In this document: one piece after another, positions 26,370 to 35,153 of the stretch
How positions within the stretch are numbered: position 1 is the stretch's first letter
How the letters are laid out: every line of letters starts with the position of its first letter
Notes under the pieces: model-generated
Told to the model about the DNA's origin: nothing
Seen by the model: the letters and a program-made list of their open reading frames with translations, nothing else
Database searches by the model: none
Assembly: GCA_033765145.1 (NCBI GenBank)
Contig: JANRIH010000011.1
Coordinates: 5,117 to 69,116, forward strand
Source of the DNA: JAGVSR01 sp033765145
Lineage (GTDB): Bacteria; Pseudomonadota; Alphaproteobacteria; Rhizobiales; Hyphomicrobiaceae
Direction of reading: 5' to 3'
Length of the DNA stretch: 64,000 bases
Program-made: the position numbers and the translations under genes

Positions 26370-27446
26370 ATGGCCGAGAAGGCAGGCGCGGCGCGGCGGA
26401 CGGCTGGAGGGTCGACGGGCGGTTCCGGACGTGAGGCGACAGATCCGCCCGCGCGCGGGTCCGCCCCGCGGACCGGTGAGACCGTCGATCTCAGCGCGGC
26501 CAGGGCGCGGAAGGGTTCGCGTCCGAAGTCTGCCTCGGGCTTGGCGGTGACGTCACAGGTCCCGTCCCAGGCTGAGGCCGATCCCGCCCCCCCCGCCGCG
26601 TCGACCGGCTATACGAAGAAGACGATCGCGCTCGTCTATGATTTCGACGGCACGCTCTCGCCACGTCCCATGCAGGAATACTCGTTCCTGCCCCAGCTCG
26701 GTATCGACGCGAAGACCTTCTGGGACGAATGCACGCGCGTGGCGCGTGAGGCCGGGGCCGACCCGCTCATCACCTACATGCACCTCATGTACAAGAAGGC
26801 GCGAGAGAAGGGCCTCAAGGTCGACCGCGACGATCTCATCCGGCAGGGCGCATCGGTAGAACTCTATCCCGGCGTCCTCGACTGGTTCCAAGAGATCGAG
26901 CGCTATGTCGGCCTCCGCGCGGAGACGCCCGGCATCGCGATCCGGCACTATCTCGTCTCGTCGGGTCTCGCGGAAATCATCGAAGGCACACCGATCCGCG
27001 GCCACTTCCACAATGTGTTCGCGAGCGAATATTGGTTCGAGGCCTACGAGACGCCGTTTCCGAAACGCGTCATCACCGACACGGGCAAGACGCAATATCT
27101 CTTCCGTATCAACAAGGGCATCGAGGACCAGAGTCAGAGCATCAACGGGCATATGCCCGAGGATGAGCGTCCGATCCCGTTCCCGAACATGATCTACTTC
27201 GGTGACGGGGAAACGGACGTGCCGTCGATGGCGCTGATGAAGAAGTCGGGCGGGCACGCGATTGCGGTGCATACGCCGGGCGGCTCGGCGGAAAAGTGTG
27301 AGGACCTGTTCCGCGCCGGGCGCGTGGACTTCTATGCCGGCGCCGACTACCGGCGGGGCAGCGACCTCTTCCGCCGGACGTGTCTCATCCTCGACAAGAT
27401 CCTCGCCGACATCCGCGTGCGCGAGGAGATGTGGAGTTTAGGGTGA
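26370..27446 (+). CDS. HAD-superfamily phosphatase
   Basis: Haloacid-dehalogenase-like hydrolase of 358 residues. ATG 26370 follows GAGGGA. The first 80 residues are Ala/Gly/Arg-rich and likely disordered. The HAD fold starts at IALVYDFDGTLSPRP, with the nucleophile Asp and acid/base Asp of DxD. Motif II lies near HYLVSSG, and motif IV is YFGDGETDVPSM. A cap region lies in between. The substrate is unknown. The 3' end (encoding RRGSDLFRRTCLILDKILAD) is repeated in degraded form at about 31256-31351, beyond the glycerate kinase/transporter pair. Confidence 0.88.
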   Translation: MAEKAGAARRTAGGSTGGSGREATDPPARGSAPRTGETVDLSAARARKGSRPKSASGLAVTSQVPSQAEADPAPPAASTGYTKKTIALVYDFDGTLSPRPMQEYSFLPQLGIDAKTFWDECTRVAREAGADPLITYMHLMYKKAREKGLKVDRDDLIRQGASVELYPGVLDWFQEIERYVGLRAETPGIAIRHYLVSSGLAEIIEGTPIRGHFHNVFASEYWFEAYETPFPKRVITDTGKTQYLFRINKGIEDQSQSINGHMPEDERPIPFPNMIYFGDGETDVPSMALMKKSGGHAIAVHTPGGSAEKCEDLFRAGRVDFYAGADYRRGSDLFRRTCLILDKILADIRVREEMWSLG

Positions 27447-27785
27447 GCGCACAGGCGTCGTCTCCAGCATCATGCCCGATCACCATCATGGTTTTAGACC
27501 AAGCGCATCAAGCTTGAAGGACTCCAGCACGGACAAGATTTCGCACGTTATTCGTTCTCAAGGCCCAATTCTCGAAGCGCCGAGACCGAAGCAGACTTCG
27601 GAATTTGAAACTGATCGCACTGGCACTCTCAGTTCGCCTTTGCAAATCATGCGATGAGCGAGCTTATGCCAGTGCGAATTGCGCATTTCGAGGGTCAGGG
27701 CTCCGGAATGTTTGGCCTCGAACACCGAGCCCATCGCGTCCGGTTCTTCGCGGGACCTCGCGGCCGTCAGGGGCACTCATCCGCA
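27447..27785. other. 339-bp non-coding stretch
   Basis: No gene, hairpin terminator or RNA is recognised. It separates the HAD gene from the convergent glycerate kinase gene and is clearly less GC-rich than the HAD gene. It marks the left border of a compositionally distinct block. Confidence 0.6.
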
Positions 27786-29012
27786 TCAAGAATAGTTGCC
27801 CGCCGCCGGCATGGCGACGAACCTCGACACGTCCATGCCAGCGCCCAGGCGGCTCCGTTCTCCAAGTGCCAAACCGACGCGAACCATTCGTATCGTGTCC
27901 TCGGCCGCCCTGATCAAGAGCTTGCGCGCGTTGATAAGCGCATCTTCCAGAGTGCAGGGCCGCTTGACGATACTGGCGAATGCATCGATCCCGTGTTGAA
28001 AGTTGTCCGCACAGCCTTTTCCGACCGTACCCGCCAACGCGATGACGGGAATACCGCACGCCTTGGCTCTGCGACCGACTTCGGACGGAATTTTCCCAAA
28101 CGGTGTCTGTCCGTCGAGCGACCCTTCGGCGGTCACGACCAAATCAGCCTTGGAGAGAAGATCTTCGAACTTTAGATACTTCATGACGATGTCGTAGCGA
28201 GGATGCAATTTACCGCCAAGAATTCCCAGTATCGCCGCTCCGAGACCACCCGAGGCGCCCGTGCCGGGTCCATATCCGACGTCGACGCCGAATTCCGACT
28301 TGACGCATGCTGCGAACTTTTCCAGGCCCGCCGCCATTTCTTCCACCTGCTCCGGAGTCGCTCCCTTTTGTGGGCCAAACACACGAGCCACGCCTCGATC
28401 TCCCAACAGCACATTGTGCCAGTTGACGGCCGCGTCGATCTGCACTGACTTCAGGCGCGGGTCCAGGTTCGAACAGTCGATCTTGACCATATGGGCCAAT
28501 TGACCGCCGCCGGCACCAATCTCATGTCCGCTTTCGTCAGTCAGGCGCGCCCCGAGAGCCGCAACCATGCCGGCACCCGCATCATTGATGCCGCTGTCGC
28601 CGCAACCGATGAGGATCCGTTCGACATCACAGTCCAACGCTGCGGAGATGAGTTCGCCCACTCCACGGCTCGTTGTCTTCGTCGGGTCGCGGCGGTCTCG
28701 GGGGACCAGCGCCAAGCCTGCAGCCGCGGCCATTTCAATGACGGCCGTGCGCGGACCAGGCCCGCCAAGAATTCCAAAGAAGCTGTCGACCATCTCCCCA
28801 ACCGGACCCGTGACGCGCAGTCGATGCATCACTCCGTTGGTCGCATCAACCAGCGCCTCCACGGTCCCCTCTCCCCCGTCCACCATCGGCGCCTTGAGGA
28901 CCCTGGCACCGGGCAACCCACGCTTGATGCCCAGTGAGATCGCTTCCGTGACGTCTTTGACGCTCAAACTTTCCTTGAAGCCCGAAGGTGCGACGAGAAC
29001 GGTGAAGCACAT
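27786..29012 (-). CDS. glxK: glycerate kinase, GarK/GlxK family
   Basis: ATP-dependent phosphorylation of glycerate (2-phosphoglycerate-forming in most members), 408 residues. ATG 29012 (MCFTVLVAPSGFKESLSV) follows GGGAGGAAATC, a strong ribosome site. Family landmarks are APSGFKESL, APMVDGGEGTVEALV, IGCGDSGINDAGAGMVAALG, GPGTGASGGLGAAI, DLVVTAEGSLDGQTPFGKIP and VIALAGTVG. It is somewhat longer than the usual 380 residues because of a C-terminal extension (RSRLGAGMDVSRFVAMPAAG). It pairs with the SLC13 transporter on the same strand, which suggests uptake and use of glycerate, tartronate or related acids. Lower GC than its flanks points to acquisition. Confidence 0.93.
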   Translation of the reverse strand: MCFTVLVAPSGFKESLSVKDVTEAISLGIKRGLPGARVLKAPMVDGGEGTVEALVDATNGVMHRLRVTGPVGEMVDSFFGILGGPGPRTAVIEMAAAAGLALVPRDRRDPTKTTSRGVGELISAALDCDVERILIGCGDSGINDAGAGMVAALGARLTDESGHEIGAGGGQLAHMVKIDCSNLDPRLKSVQIDAAVNWHNVLLGDRGVARVFGPQKGATPEQVEEMAAGLEKFAACVKSEFGVDVGYGPGTGASGGLGAAILGILGGKLHPRYDIVMKYLKFEDLLSKADLVVTAEGSLDGQTPFGKIPSEVGRRAKACGIPVIALAGTVGKGCADNFQHGIDAFASIVKRPCTLEDALINARKLLIRAAEDTIRMVRVGLALGERSRLGAGMDVSRFVAMPAAGNYS

Positions 29013-29392
29013 GATTTCCTCCCAGAGTTCTCGCAGTTGACAGTTCTGCGACATGCCCAGGGGAACGCCAGCTTATGACAGATATTCCGCGTGAACTTGA
29101 GGAAGCTCAAATGCAAGATATCGAGGGAAACATCGCCATTCTGTCGGCACGCGACGGGCGCGGCGACCGTTGTGCGAGATGGCCTCGACTGAACTCGCCA
29201 GCGCATCAGGAAGCGTCCGTCACATTGCGACACGCGATGGATCAATCAGGGTCGGCAAATGGCATTATTCGGAACCGATTGCGGCTTCGTATTGGCATGC
29301 CCGAATATTGCGCGGCGGTTTCTCGACGAAGGCCCAATTGTTCCTGGGGTCGTGCGCCCGGACCGCTTCTCTCGACCGAGTTTGCCGCTCGA
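29013..29392. other. 380-bp non-coding stretch between transporter and kinase genes
   Basis: No supported gene. A short open frame on the + strand (29259-29495) has no domain and runs into the transporter 3' end. A promoter for the kinase is expected here, but no clear boxes are seen. Confidence 0.5.
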
Positions 29393-30910
29393 TCAATCGA
29401 ATGCAGGCCACACGAACAAGGCGAACACCATGATCAAGACGAACATCATAGGCATCAGGCCGGCACTCAAGCGCATGAGATCACCCGAGGTGTAGGTCGG
29501 TATCGGCGCGTTGCTGAAGATCGCGACCGGCTTCGCGCTCGCTGACATGGTCTGACAGAGTCCGGTTCCGACCATCGTCACCATTACAAGCGTGGTGATA
29601 TCGCCACCCAATTCAACGAGCGGAAGGACACAAGAAGGAATTAGAACGGCGGCCCGCGCCGTACGTGACGTGATGACAAGATGGGCTAATAGCGCGATGA
29701 TGGCCATCGCGGCGATGACGAGGCCTTCGTGCCAATTGGCGAGCCCGGGAACAACTGACTTGAAGCTCGCCGCCAGCCACTCATCGACGTCGGCATCGGT
29801 CATTGCATCGGCCAGAGTAAAAGTTGCCGCGAGAAAGAGTATGAGTTCGATCTCGACTGCTTTGAAGGCGTCTTTCGGCTTCAGGAACGTCTGCGATAGC
29901 TTCAGCAGCACGAAGGCACTGGCGAGCGCCACCACGCCGAGACCGAGCCCGTGCCATGGCTGCAAGATCCAAAGGCATATGGTCGACAGCAGAACGACGA
30001 GAATGGCGCGATGTTGCCAAGATTTTGGAATGCTCGGCGGTCGCGCCAAGCGGAGCTGCCGTGTCCTCAGTGCAGGAGAGAGGAAGCCATTCAGAATTAT
30101 CGATGTCGCCGCGAAACTACTGAGGAGAGCGATCGGCATTGCGAGCATCATCCAACCCAGATAGCCAACAGTCCGACCACCATCGTTCGCCATGACTTCT
30201 GCTGCAAGAACGTGTGCGCCGGCCCCGATCAGAGAGCCTGAGGCCGACAAGAGAATGACTGTAGGAAACAGCAACGCCAGCGCGCGCACGATCGGTCGTG
30301 ATCGGATCTGATGGGCCAGAACGAGGAATACCGGAAGCAGCAATGCCGCCCTCGCAGAGGTTGAGGGAATGACGAGGGCAGTCGCCGAAATCGAGGCGGT
30401 CAAGCCGTAGAACAATCGCGGCACCGAGACGAAACTGCCCGTCATCGCAAGGACGAGCGGCTCGATGAGACCGCCCGAACGCAAGACCGCGGCAATTAGG
30501 AATGCGGCGATCAGAAGCCATATCAGCTCGTGGCCCAGTGACTGATAGAGATCGTCACTCTCGATGGTGCCGGAAACAGCGAGCGCGATCACAGCTGCAA
30601 TGGCGACGGTACTGTCACCTAGCGATGTCATCGTCCAGCCGATGATCGCCAGAGCGAGGACGATGAGTACCTTGCGCCCTTCAACCGAAAGCTCCTGGGG
30701 CAACGCCCAGATAAGGATCGACAGAGACAGCGCGAGGGTCAAAGGAACGACGAAATTCGATGCCTGCGCGGCGTGCTGAGCCAGCATATTCAGCCAATCG
30801 TCCGCGCCAGATCCGTTGTGCGTGACATTCTTGCCGGACGACGCGACGGACGGCACGGCCGAAGCGTCCGAGGGCGCGCTCGAAACCGGAGGATGTGCAG
30901 AGGTGGTCAT
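29393..30910 (-). CDS. SLC13/DASS-family dicarboxylate or organic-acid transporter
   Basis: Inner-membrane symporter of 505 residues with about 11-12 hydrophobic helices after a Ser/Ala-rich cytoplasmic N-terminus of about 50 residues. Landmarks are GLTASISATALVIPSTSARAA, near the first SNT-type substrate/sodium site, SASGSLIGAGAHVLAAEV, and the second site region LVITSRTARAAVLIPSCVLP. The usual Asn of the SNT motif is replaced by STSAR/TSRTAR, as in many bacterial CitT/YbhI-like members. It lies upstream of the glycerate kinase on the same strand, so glycerate or a related hydroxy acid is a reasonable substrate guess. Confidence 0.87.
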   Translation of the reverse strand: MTTSAHPPVSSAPSDASAVPSVASSGKNVTHNGSGADDWLNMLAQHAAQASNFVVPLTLALSLSILIWALPQELSVEGRKVLIVLALAIIGWTMTSLGDSTVAIAAVIALAVSGTIESDDLYQSLGHELIWLLIAAFLIAAVLRSGGLIEPLVLAMTGSFVSVPRLFYGLTASISATALVIPSTSARAALLLPVFLVLAHQIRSRPIVRALALLFPTVILLSASGSLIGAGAHVLAAEVMANDGGRTVGYLGWMMLAMPIALLSSFAATSIILNGFLSPALRTRQLRLARPPSIPKSWQHRAILVVLLSTICLWILQPWHGLGLGVVALASAFVLLKLSQTFLKPKDAFKAVEIELILFLAATFTLADAMTDADVDEWLAASFKSVVPGLANWHEGLVIAAMAIIALLAHLVITSRTARAAVLIPSCVLPLVELGGDITTLVMVTMVGTGLCQTMSASAKPVAIFSNAPIPTYTSGDLMRLSAGLMPMMFVLIMVFALFVWPAFD

Positions 30911-31616
30911 GGACGGGGGAACGCCTGTCTCGCTTTTCTATTCCTGAGGCGCAGGCACCGGCTTCACTGCCCGCTTCCCATCCCCCGAATTCCCGTGCCA
31001 CGAGCCGTCCGTTTGGGTCCGGCAAATGTCACGCTTCGTTCCGCCAGCTTTCCTCCAAAACTTGTGCATACCATCCGTTGCGCTGCATCAGTGCGAGCCT
31101 GAGTGTCGTCTTTCCTATCCGAGTGACAGGACAACTTTGGAACTCAGCCGTCTTGGATCGCCCGCGACCAACGCCAAGGCAGGTTTAACTCGGCAAGAGT
31201 GGACCGCCATGAGCGCTACGCCTGGCGCGCGGATCACTGCGCACAGGCCGACGACCGGCGGGGCAGCGATCTCTTCCGCCGGACGTGTCTCTTCCTCGAC
31301 GAGATCCTTGCCGACGCCCTCGTGTGCGAGGAAATGTGGGGCCTCGGATAGGGACGCCGGAGCGGCCATCCCCTCGGGTTTTCGCGCCGAGCCACGCGCG
31401 CATGACAGCGCACCAGGAAGACAGTTTTGCCTTCGCGCCGTAGCCGAGCATGCGATAATGTGCGTGCCCGCCCGCGTCCATATTCGGAACCAATTTGCGT
31501 GGAATTCGTTCACTCGCTGCCGGGCTGGGTCGTGACCGCATGCGCGTCGACACGCACGCACGCCGTGGTGCCGGGCCAAGTGCCTTTGGGGGACATCCAG
31601 CAATTGGTGAGATCAC
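30911..31616. other. non-coding stretch holding a gene remnant
   Basis: Apart from the HAD gene remnant at 31217-31351 no gene is supported. Open frames on both strands are shadows of GC-rich sequence. The right half (from about 31200) returns to high GC. Confidence 0.55.
31217..31351 (+). pseudogene. remnant of the HAD phosphatase 3' end
   Basis: The sequence reads RRGSDLFRRTCLFLDEILAD, then ALVCEEMWGLG and stop. This matches the last 31 residues of the HAD phosphatase at 26370-27446 (RRGSDLFRRTCLILDKILAD, IRVREEMWSLG, stop). DNA identity is roughly 80-85% over about 99 bp. Weaker similarity extends upstream to about 31217, and nothing further upstream matches. It lies in the same orientation, 3.9 kb away, on the other side of the glycerate kinase/transporter block. 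Confidence 0.85.
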
Positions 31617-32519
31617 ATGCGACTTCGCGAGCGATTGGAGCAGGAGTTCGCCATCCGCTTTGACGATCTTTCGACCGACATGAAGATCTGCGTCGAGCGG
31701 ATCGAGCAGCATGAGCAGCCGGCACTGCCGGACGATCATGGCCGGCCGGACACCGCGGTCGGTACGGGGTTCGACTCCCGTCTCGAGTTGAGTGATGCGA
31801 CCCGCCTCAACTCGCCGACCGATGCCTTTCCGATTTCGATCGGCCTCGCGCTCAGTTGCTCGCAGAGAGAGCGCGTTTTCCAACTGCGCCACGACAGTTT
31901 CGTCGAAGCGGGTTGGATCACACCGCAGGCTTCTCGCGCATTCTCCGACGCCTTCGACGATTTGCCAACCAGCGTTCTCGTCGAGGCGGTGGCGGATGGC
32001 CGCGCCGTCGCGACGCTCAGGATCGCCATGGCCACGCCACAGTCGATGGCTCCGTCGCTGCCGTGCGAGGTCGAATTCCCGCGCGAGATCGCCGATGTTC
32101 GCGCGCGCACCGGCGGGCGGCTCGCGGAATTCTCGCGCGTCGCGATTGCGCCGGACATCACCAACACGTCGTTCAAGACGACGCTCTACGGCGGCATGGT
32201 GCGCACCGCGTTCATCCTCGTCTGGGCCGCCGGCATCGACTACGCGTTCGCCGCGGTCCACGAGCGCGTTTCGGACTTTTACCGCCATATGATCGGGTTC
32301 GACCGGCTCGCCCGGTCGTCGTCGTTCGGCATCATCGCCGAGCCGACGGAATTGCTCGGATGCCCGGGCGCGCGGCTGTTCCAGCGAGCGGCGCAGCGGC
32401 GCAGCTTTTTTCATGTCGACGCGGATGAAATCGAGCACGCGCGCGTGTTGCTGCAGCGTCATTTTCCGGCGCTCGCGGTCGATGACGGCCCGCACGCGCG
32501 GAGGGCGCGGTCAGGGTGA
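31617..32519 (+). CDS. GNAT-fold N-acyl transferase, FeeM/AHL-synthase-like
   Basis: Protein of 300 residues resembling N-acyl amino-acid synthases of the FeeM group, which share the fold of LuxI-type autoinducer synthases. Landmarks are the N-terminal RERVFQLRHDSFVEAGWI, typical of acyl-ACP-using members, the core LAEFSRVAIAPD, and IDYAFAAVHERVSDFYRHMI followed by GFDRLARS. The first 75 residues are variable. ATG 31617 follows GGTGAG, and ATG 31680 is an alternative. The product would be an N-acylated amino acid or lactone-like lipid, but the acceptor cannot be read. There is no LuxR-type receptor beside it. Confidence 0.7.
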   Translation: MRLRERLEQEFAIRFDDLSTDMKICVERIEQHEQPALPDDHGRPDTAVGTGFDSRLELSDATRLNSPTDAFPISIGLALSCSQRERVFQLRHDSFVEAGWITPQASRAFSDAFDDLPTSVLVEAVADGRAVATLRIAMATPQSMAPSLPCEVEFPREIADVRARTGGRLAEFSRVAIAPDITNTSFKTTLYGGMVRTAFILVWAAGIDYAFAAVHERVSDFYRHMIGFDRLARSSSFGIIAEPTELLGCPGARLFQRAAQRRSFFHVDADEIEHARVLLQRHFPALAVDDGPHARRARSG

Positions 32520-32619
32520 GAGGGGACGGCGGGCGCGAGACAAAAGGGCTCCGCTCCGGGACCGGTCCATTCTTGATGTGCCGGTTCCTGATGTGCCGCT
32601 TGCATCCAAACAAGGGTTG

Positions 32620-32737
32620 GTCCCCGGATTGCGCGAAGCGCAAGTCCGGGGCCTTCACCGCTAGCCGATAAGGCTCCGTCAGTGTCTTCCCTCGACTGGT
32701 GAAGGTCCTGGATCGGCGCTCCGCGCCGTCCGGGACC
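32620..32737. repeat. two intergenic GC-rich hairpins (RIME-like)
   Basis: Hairpin 1 (about 32622-32652) has arms CCCCGGATTGCGC and GCGCAAGTCCGGGG with one bulged G. Hairpin 2 (32704-32737) has arms GGTCCTGGATCGGCGC and GCGCCGTCCGGGACC with one bulge and one mismatch. Such elements around a CGGACGGCGC-type motif are common intergenic mosaic repeats in Hyphomicrobiales. They lie between the FeeM-like gene and the small membrane protein. Confidence 0.6.
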
Positions 32738-32811
32738 CGCCATTATGTATTGCGCGCGAAATGGGATCGCGGGGGCTTCGACGGGACTGCCTTTGTCCCC
32801 AGCTCGTCGGC

Positions 32812-33159
32812 ATGTCAGGCCTCGATCCCGCCCAACGAATCGCGGTTTATGCGGCATCGGTCAGCAATCCTGTGCGTGTCGCGACCGGACGGGCACGAAG
32901 CATGATCCCTTACGCCGCGATTTTTATGACATCAGTGTTTGCTCTGTTCGGCGCACCAATATGGGCAGTGCTGCCTGGAGCGATCTTGCTCTTCTCAACT
33001 TCGATTATTGAACAGCGTCGCATAAGTTCTCGATTGACTAGCATCGGTGCCGGCTATCTTCTCACAACGGTTGCCGGGCAGAGTGCGTTCAACGCACTAT
33101 CTGCATGTGGAATGGCGTATGTCCTCGGCTATTTGATGCGTTCGGTGTTGTTCAGTTAG
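32812..33159 (+). CDS. small hypothetical membrane protein
   Basis: Unrecognised protein of about 115 residues from ATG 32812 (MSGLDPAQRIAVYAASVSNP). The frame is open upstream, and ATG 32902 (MIPYAAIFMTSVF) is another possible start. Two or three hydrophobic helices are visible (IPYAAIFMTSVFALFGAPIW, VLPGAILLFSTSI, MAYVLGYLMRSVLF). Base composition is lower in GC than the flanking genes. It overlaps the convergent TPR gene by 8 bp. Confidence 0.45.
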   Translation: MSGLDPAQRIAVYAASVSNPVRVATGRARSMIPYAAIFMTSVFALFGAPIWAVLPGAILLFSTSIIEQRRISSRLTSIGAGYLLTTVAGQSAFNALSACGMAYVLGYLMRSVLFS

Positions 33160-34285
33160 ACGCGTTGTCGGCTAAGGCGCTGCGCTTTTCGCTAACTCTG
33201 TTAATCGCCAACGTTAGCCGATCGGCGGCCTCTGCGAAGTATTCGCTAGACCGTTCGAGCTTCGACAGTTCGCCATAAATCGCTGCAGCCTTCTTATAAT
33301 TTTTCTCTGCCCTTGGTAGTTCAGTCATTTTCTCATAAACGCGTCCAGCAGCCTCGCACACGGATGCGTGCTCCAATTGTTGTCGACCGGATGCAGGAAT
33401 TGCCCGTGATGCCTGCTCCAGAATTTTGGTCGCGTCTTGGAGGCGCGCTTTTATCCGAGTTTCTTCGAACTGGCGTTCCAAAACTTCCGCCAAACAGCGC
33501 AACGCCATCACATAGTATTCTAACTTCCATTCTGTATTGTCTTCGACCAACTCAACCAGTTCCTCATACTTTTCCCTTGCTGCCTGCGTATCATTTAGCT
33601 CGCGGTGCTGGTGAGCGACATATGCAATAATTTCAGGATTTTTCGGCTCCAAGTCGTCTGCAGCCAGAAAACAACCTAGTGCGTCTCGATGCAATTGGAT
33701 GCGCTGCTCGTATTGAGCTTGCCCCGCTCTAGCTGCCGCAATTGCCCCTCGAAGGAGGTATGTCGTCACTTTTTGCGATGCATATGAGCGCTGCTGCTTC
33801 TCACAGAACTGTTCTTGTTCGATGATCTTTTCAAGCGCGACCTGCAATTCCGCATCTGCCGAGTGCAGCGGAAACCACCATCTTGAGAGACTCAACGCCT
33901 GCAGTGTCGATGCCAGTTGTTCGTGCGCGAAGAAGAATCTTGGCTCTGGTGAGACCTTGGCATTCAACCTACCGCTAGCTGCGAGAGTTGCCAGTTTAGG
34001 CCTCGCCGCCGCCAGTCTTTCGTCTTCACGTTCGAGCACATCGCGGAGGCGCGCCGGAAGCTGGCTTTCGCGATAGTACCACCATTTAGTGATCGCAAAC
34101 GTGCCTGGTATAAGTGTGAAGATGACTGTTATTACCCAAAGGATCGGATCAATTTCTGTTCGGACGCTATTGATCCAAATGCGCGCATTACGCCAAATTC
34201 CTTCGAAGGTTGTCGGAACCTGCTCGTTTGCGCCAATATGCACCAACGCATCGGTTAAGCCGACGACCGGCGCCATCCACTCCAT
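33152..34285 (-). CDS. membrane-anchored TPR-like protein
   Basis: Protein of 377 residues. ATG 34285 (MEWMAPVVGLTDALVHIGAN) follows a GGGGGGTG site. One membrane helix lies at about residues 46-66 (PILWVITVIFTLIPGTFAIT). A charged linker and a large helical domain follow with tetratricopeptide-like repeats. These include LHRDALGCFLAADDLEPKNP, AYVAHQHRELNDTQAAREKY, and AGRVYEKMTELPRAEKNYKK then AAAIYGELSKLERSSEYFAE. It is probably anchored in the inner membrane with its repeats in the cytoplasm for protein binding. The partner is unknown. GC content is clearly lower than in the surroundings, which suggests acquisition together with the small membrane protein. Confidence 0.75.
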   Translation of the reverse strand: MEWMAPVVGLTDALVHIGANEQVPTTFEGIWRNARIWINSVRTEIDPILWVITVIFTLIPGTFAITKWWYYRESQLPARLRDVLEREDERLAAARPKLATLAASGRLNAKVSPEPRFFFAHEQLASTLQALSLSRWWFPLHSADAELQVALEKIIEQEQFCEKQQRSYASQKVTTYLLRGAIAAARAGQAQYEQRIQLHRDALGCFLAADDLEPKNPEIIAYVAHQHRELNDTQAAREKYEELVELVEDNTEWKLEYYVMALRCLAEVLERQFEETRIKARLQDATKILEQASRAIPASGRQQLEHASVCEAAGRVYEKMTELPRAEKNYKKAAAIYGELSKLERSSEYFAEAADRLTLAINRVSEKRSALADNASN

Positions 34286-34418
34286 CACACCCCCCGCACG
34301 CAAACTGTCAGACCCAGGCAATATGCTCAGGTTAAGCCGTGCACGGTGGAATTGGCTAGGCGGATTTTAACGTTTTGTTAACCACGCCTTCTCGGACATT
34401 CCGAACGTGTCGGGGGCG

Positions 34419-34429
34419 GTGTCTGACAC
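34419..34429. repeat. single GTGTCTGACAC palindrome
   Basis: One exact copy of the 11-bp core found in the 25.4-26.2 kb cluster. It lies between the TPR gene and the receiver-domain gene. Confidence 0.8.
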
Positions 34430-34545
34430 GGGCGTCTCGAACCCGGCGGGGGCGATTTCGACGGCACTTCTCTTTCCCCTTGCCCGTTTTCTCGACGCAC
34501 TGAATAGTGCCACGCCAAGGCAACGGGGGCAGGCAATTCATTCAG

Positions 34546-34935
34546 ATGTCTAACAAATTTCCGGCGAAGGTCCTTCTCGTCGACGACGATCCCATCCACC
34601 TCGAGATCGTCGCCGCGCACTGTCGCGCCCGGGGCGCGAGCACGGTCTGGACGGCCGCCAACGGCCGGGAGGCACAGGCGGTCGTCGCCGCTCAAGGCAC
34701 CGCGATCGACCTCATCGTCACCGATCTCAACATGCCGGAGTTCGACGGCATCGAACTCATGTCGGGACTTGCCGAGAAAGGCGTCGGGACGGCCGTCGTC
34801 ATCGTGACGGGGGCGGCTGCGCCGGTCGCGGCGGCTGCGCGGAAGATGGCGGCACTCTACGGGTTGAATTTCCGGGGGCTCTTGAAGAAGCCGTTCGCGC
34901 CCGCGGACCTCGACACGCTCCTCAAGAGCGCCTGA
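34546..34935 (+). CDS. single-domain response regulator (CheY-like)
   Basis: Receiver-only protein of 129 residues. ATG 34546 gives MSNKFPAKVLLVDDDPIHLE with the acidic pocket DDD. The phospho-acceptor Asp is in DLIVTDLNMPEFDG, Thr/Ala in VVIVTGAAAP and the conserved Lys in GLLKKPFAP. There is no output domain. No kinase lies beside it. The nearest signalling gene is the convergent PAS protein at 35154, which may be a partner or sensor. That pairing is inference. Confidence 0.9.
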   Translation: MSNKFPAKVLLVDDDPIHLEIVAAHCRARGASTVWTAANGREAQAVVAAQGTAIDLIVTDLNMPEFDGIELMSGLAEKGVGTAVVIVTGAAAPVAAAARKMAALYGLNFRGLLKKPFAPADLDTLLKSA

Positions 34936-34980
34936 TTCCTCGCGTGACCGTGCGCATGGACAACCGGCACCTGTCGGCGG

Positions 34981-35073
34981 GTGTCAGACACGCGGTCCCG
35001 ACTCACCGTGTCTGACACGCGGTCCCGATGCTCGGTCGTTGGCACTCGCTTACTGACACTCGGTGTCTGACAC
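34981..35073. repeat. three GTGTCWGACAC palindromes
   Basis: Exact cores at 34981, 35008 and 35063, with a partial copy (TTACTGACAC) at about 35050. They fill the gap between the convergent receiver and PAS genes and match the cluster at 25.4-26.2 kb. Confidence 0.85.
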
Positions 35074-35153
35074 TCGGGTCCGACGCTCGGCGCCTTATGC
35101 TGGCGCTGCACGTTCACACGCGCCCAACGTGCCCGCCGTCCGCGACGAGGCGT

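Noticed and set aside
31185..32495. A 436-codon minus-strand frame opposite the FeeM-like gene
   Set aside because: It is Arg-rich without a domain. The plus strand encodes a recognisable transferase.
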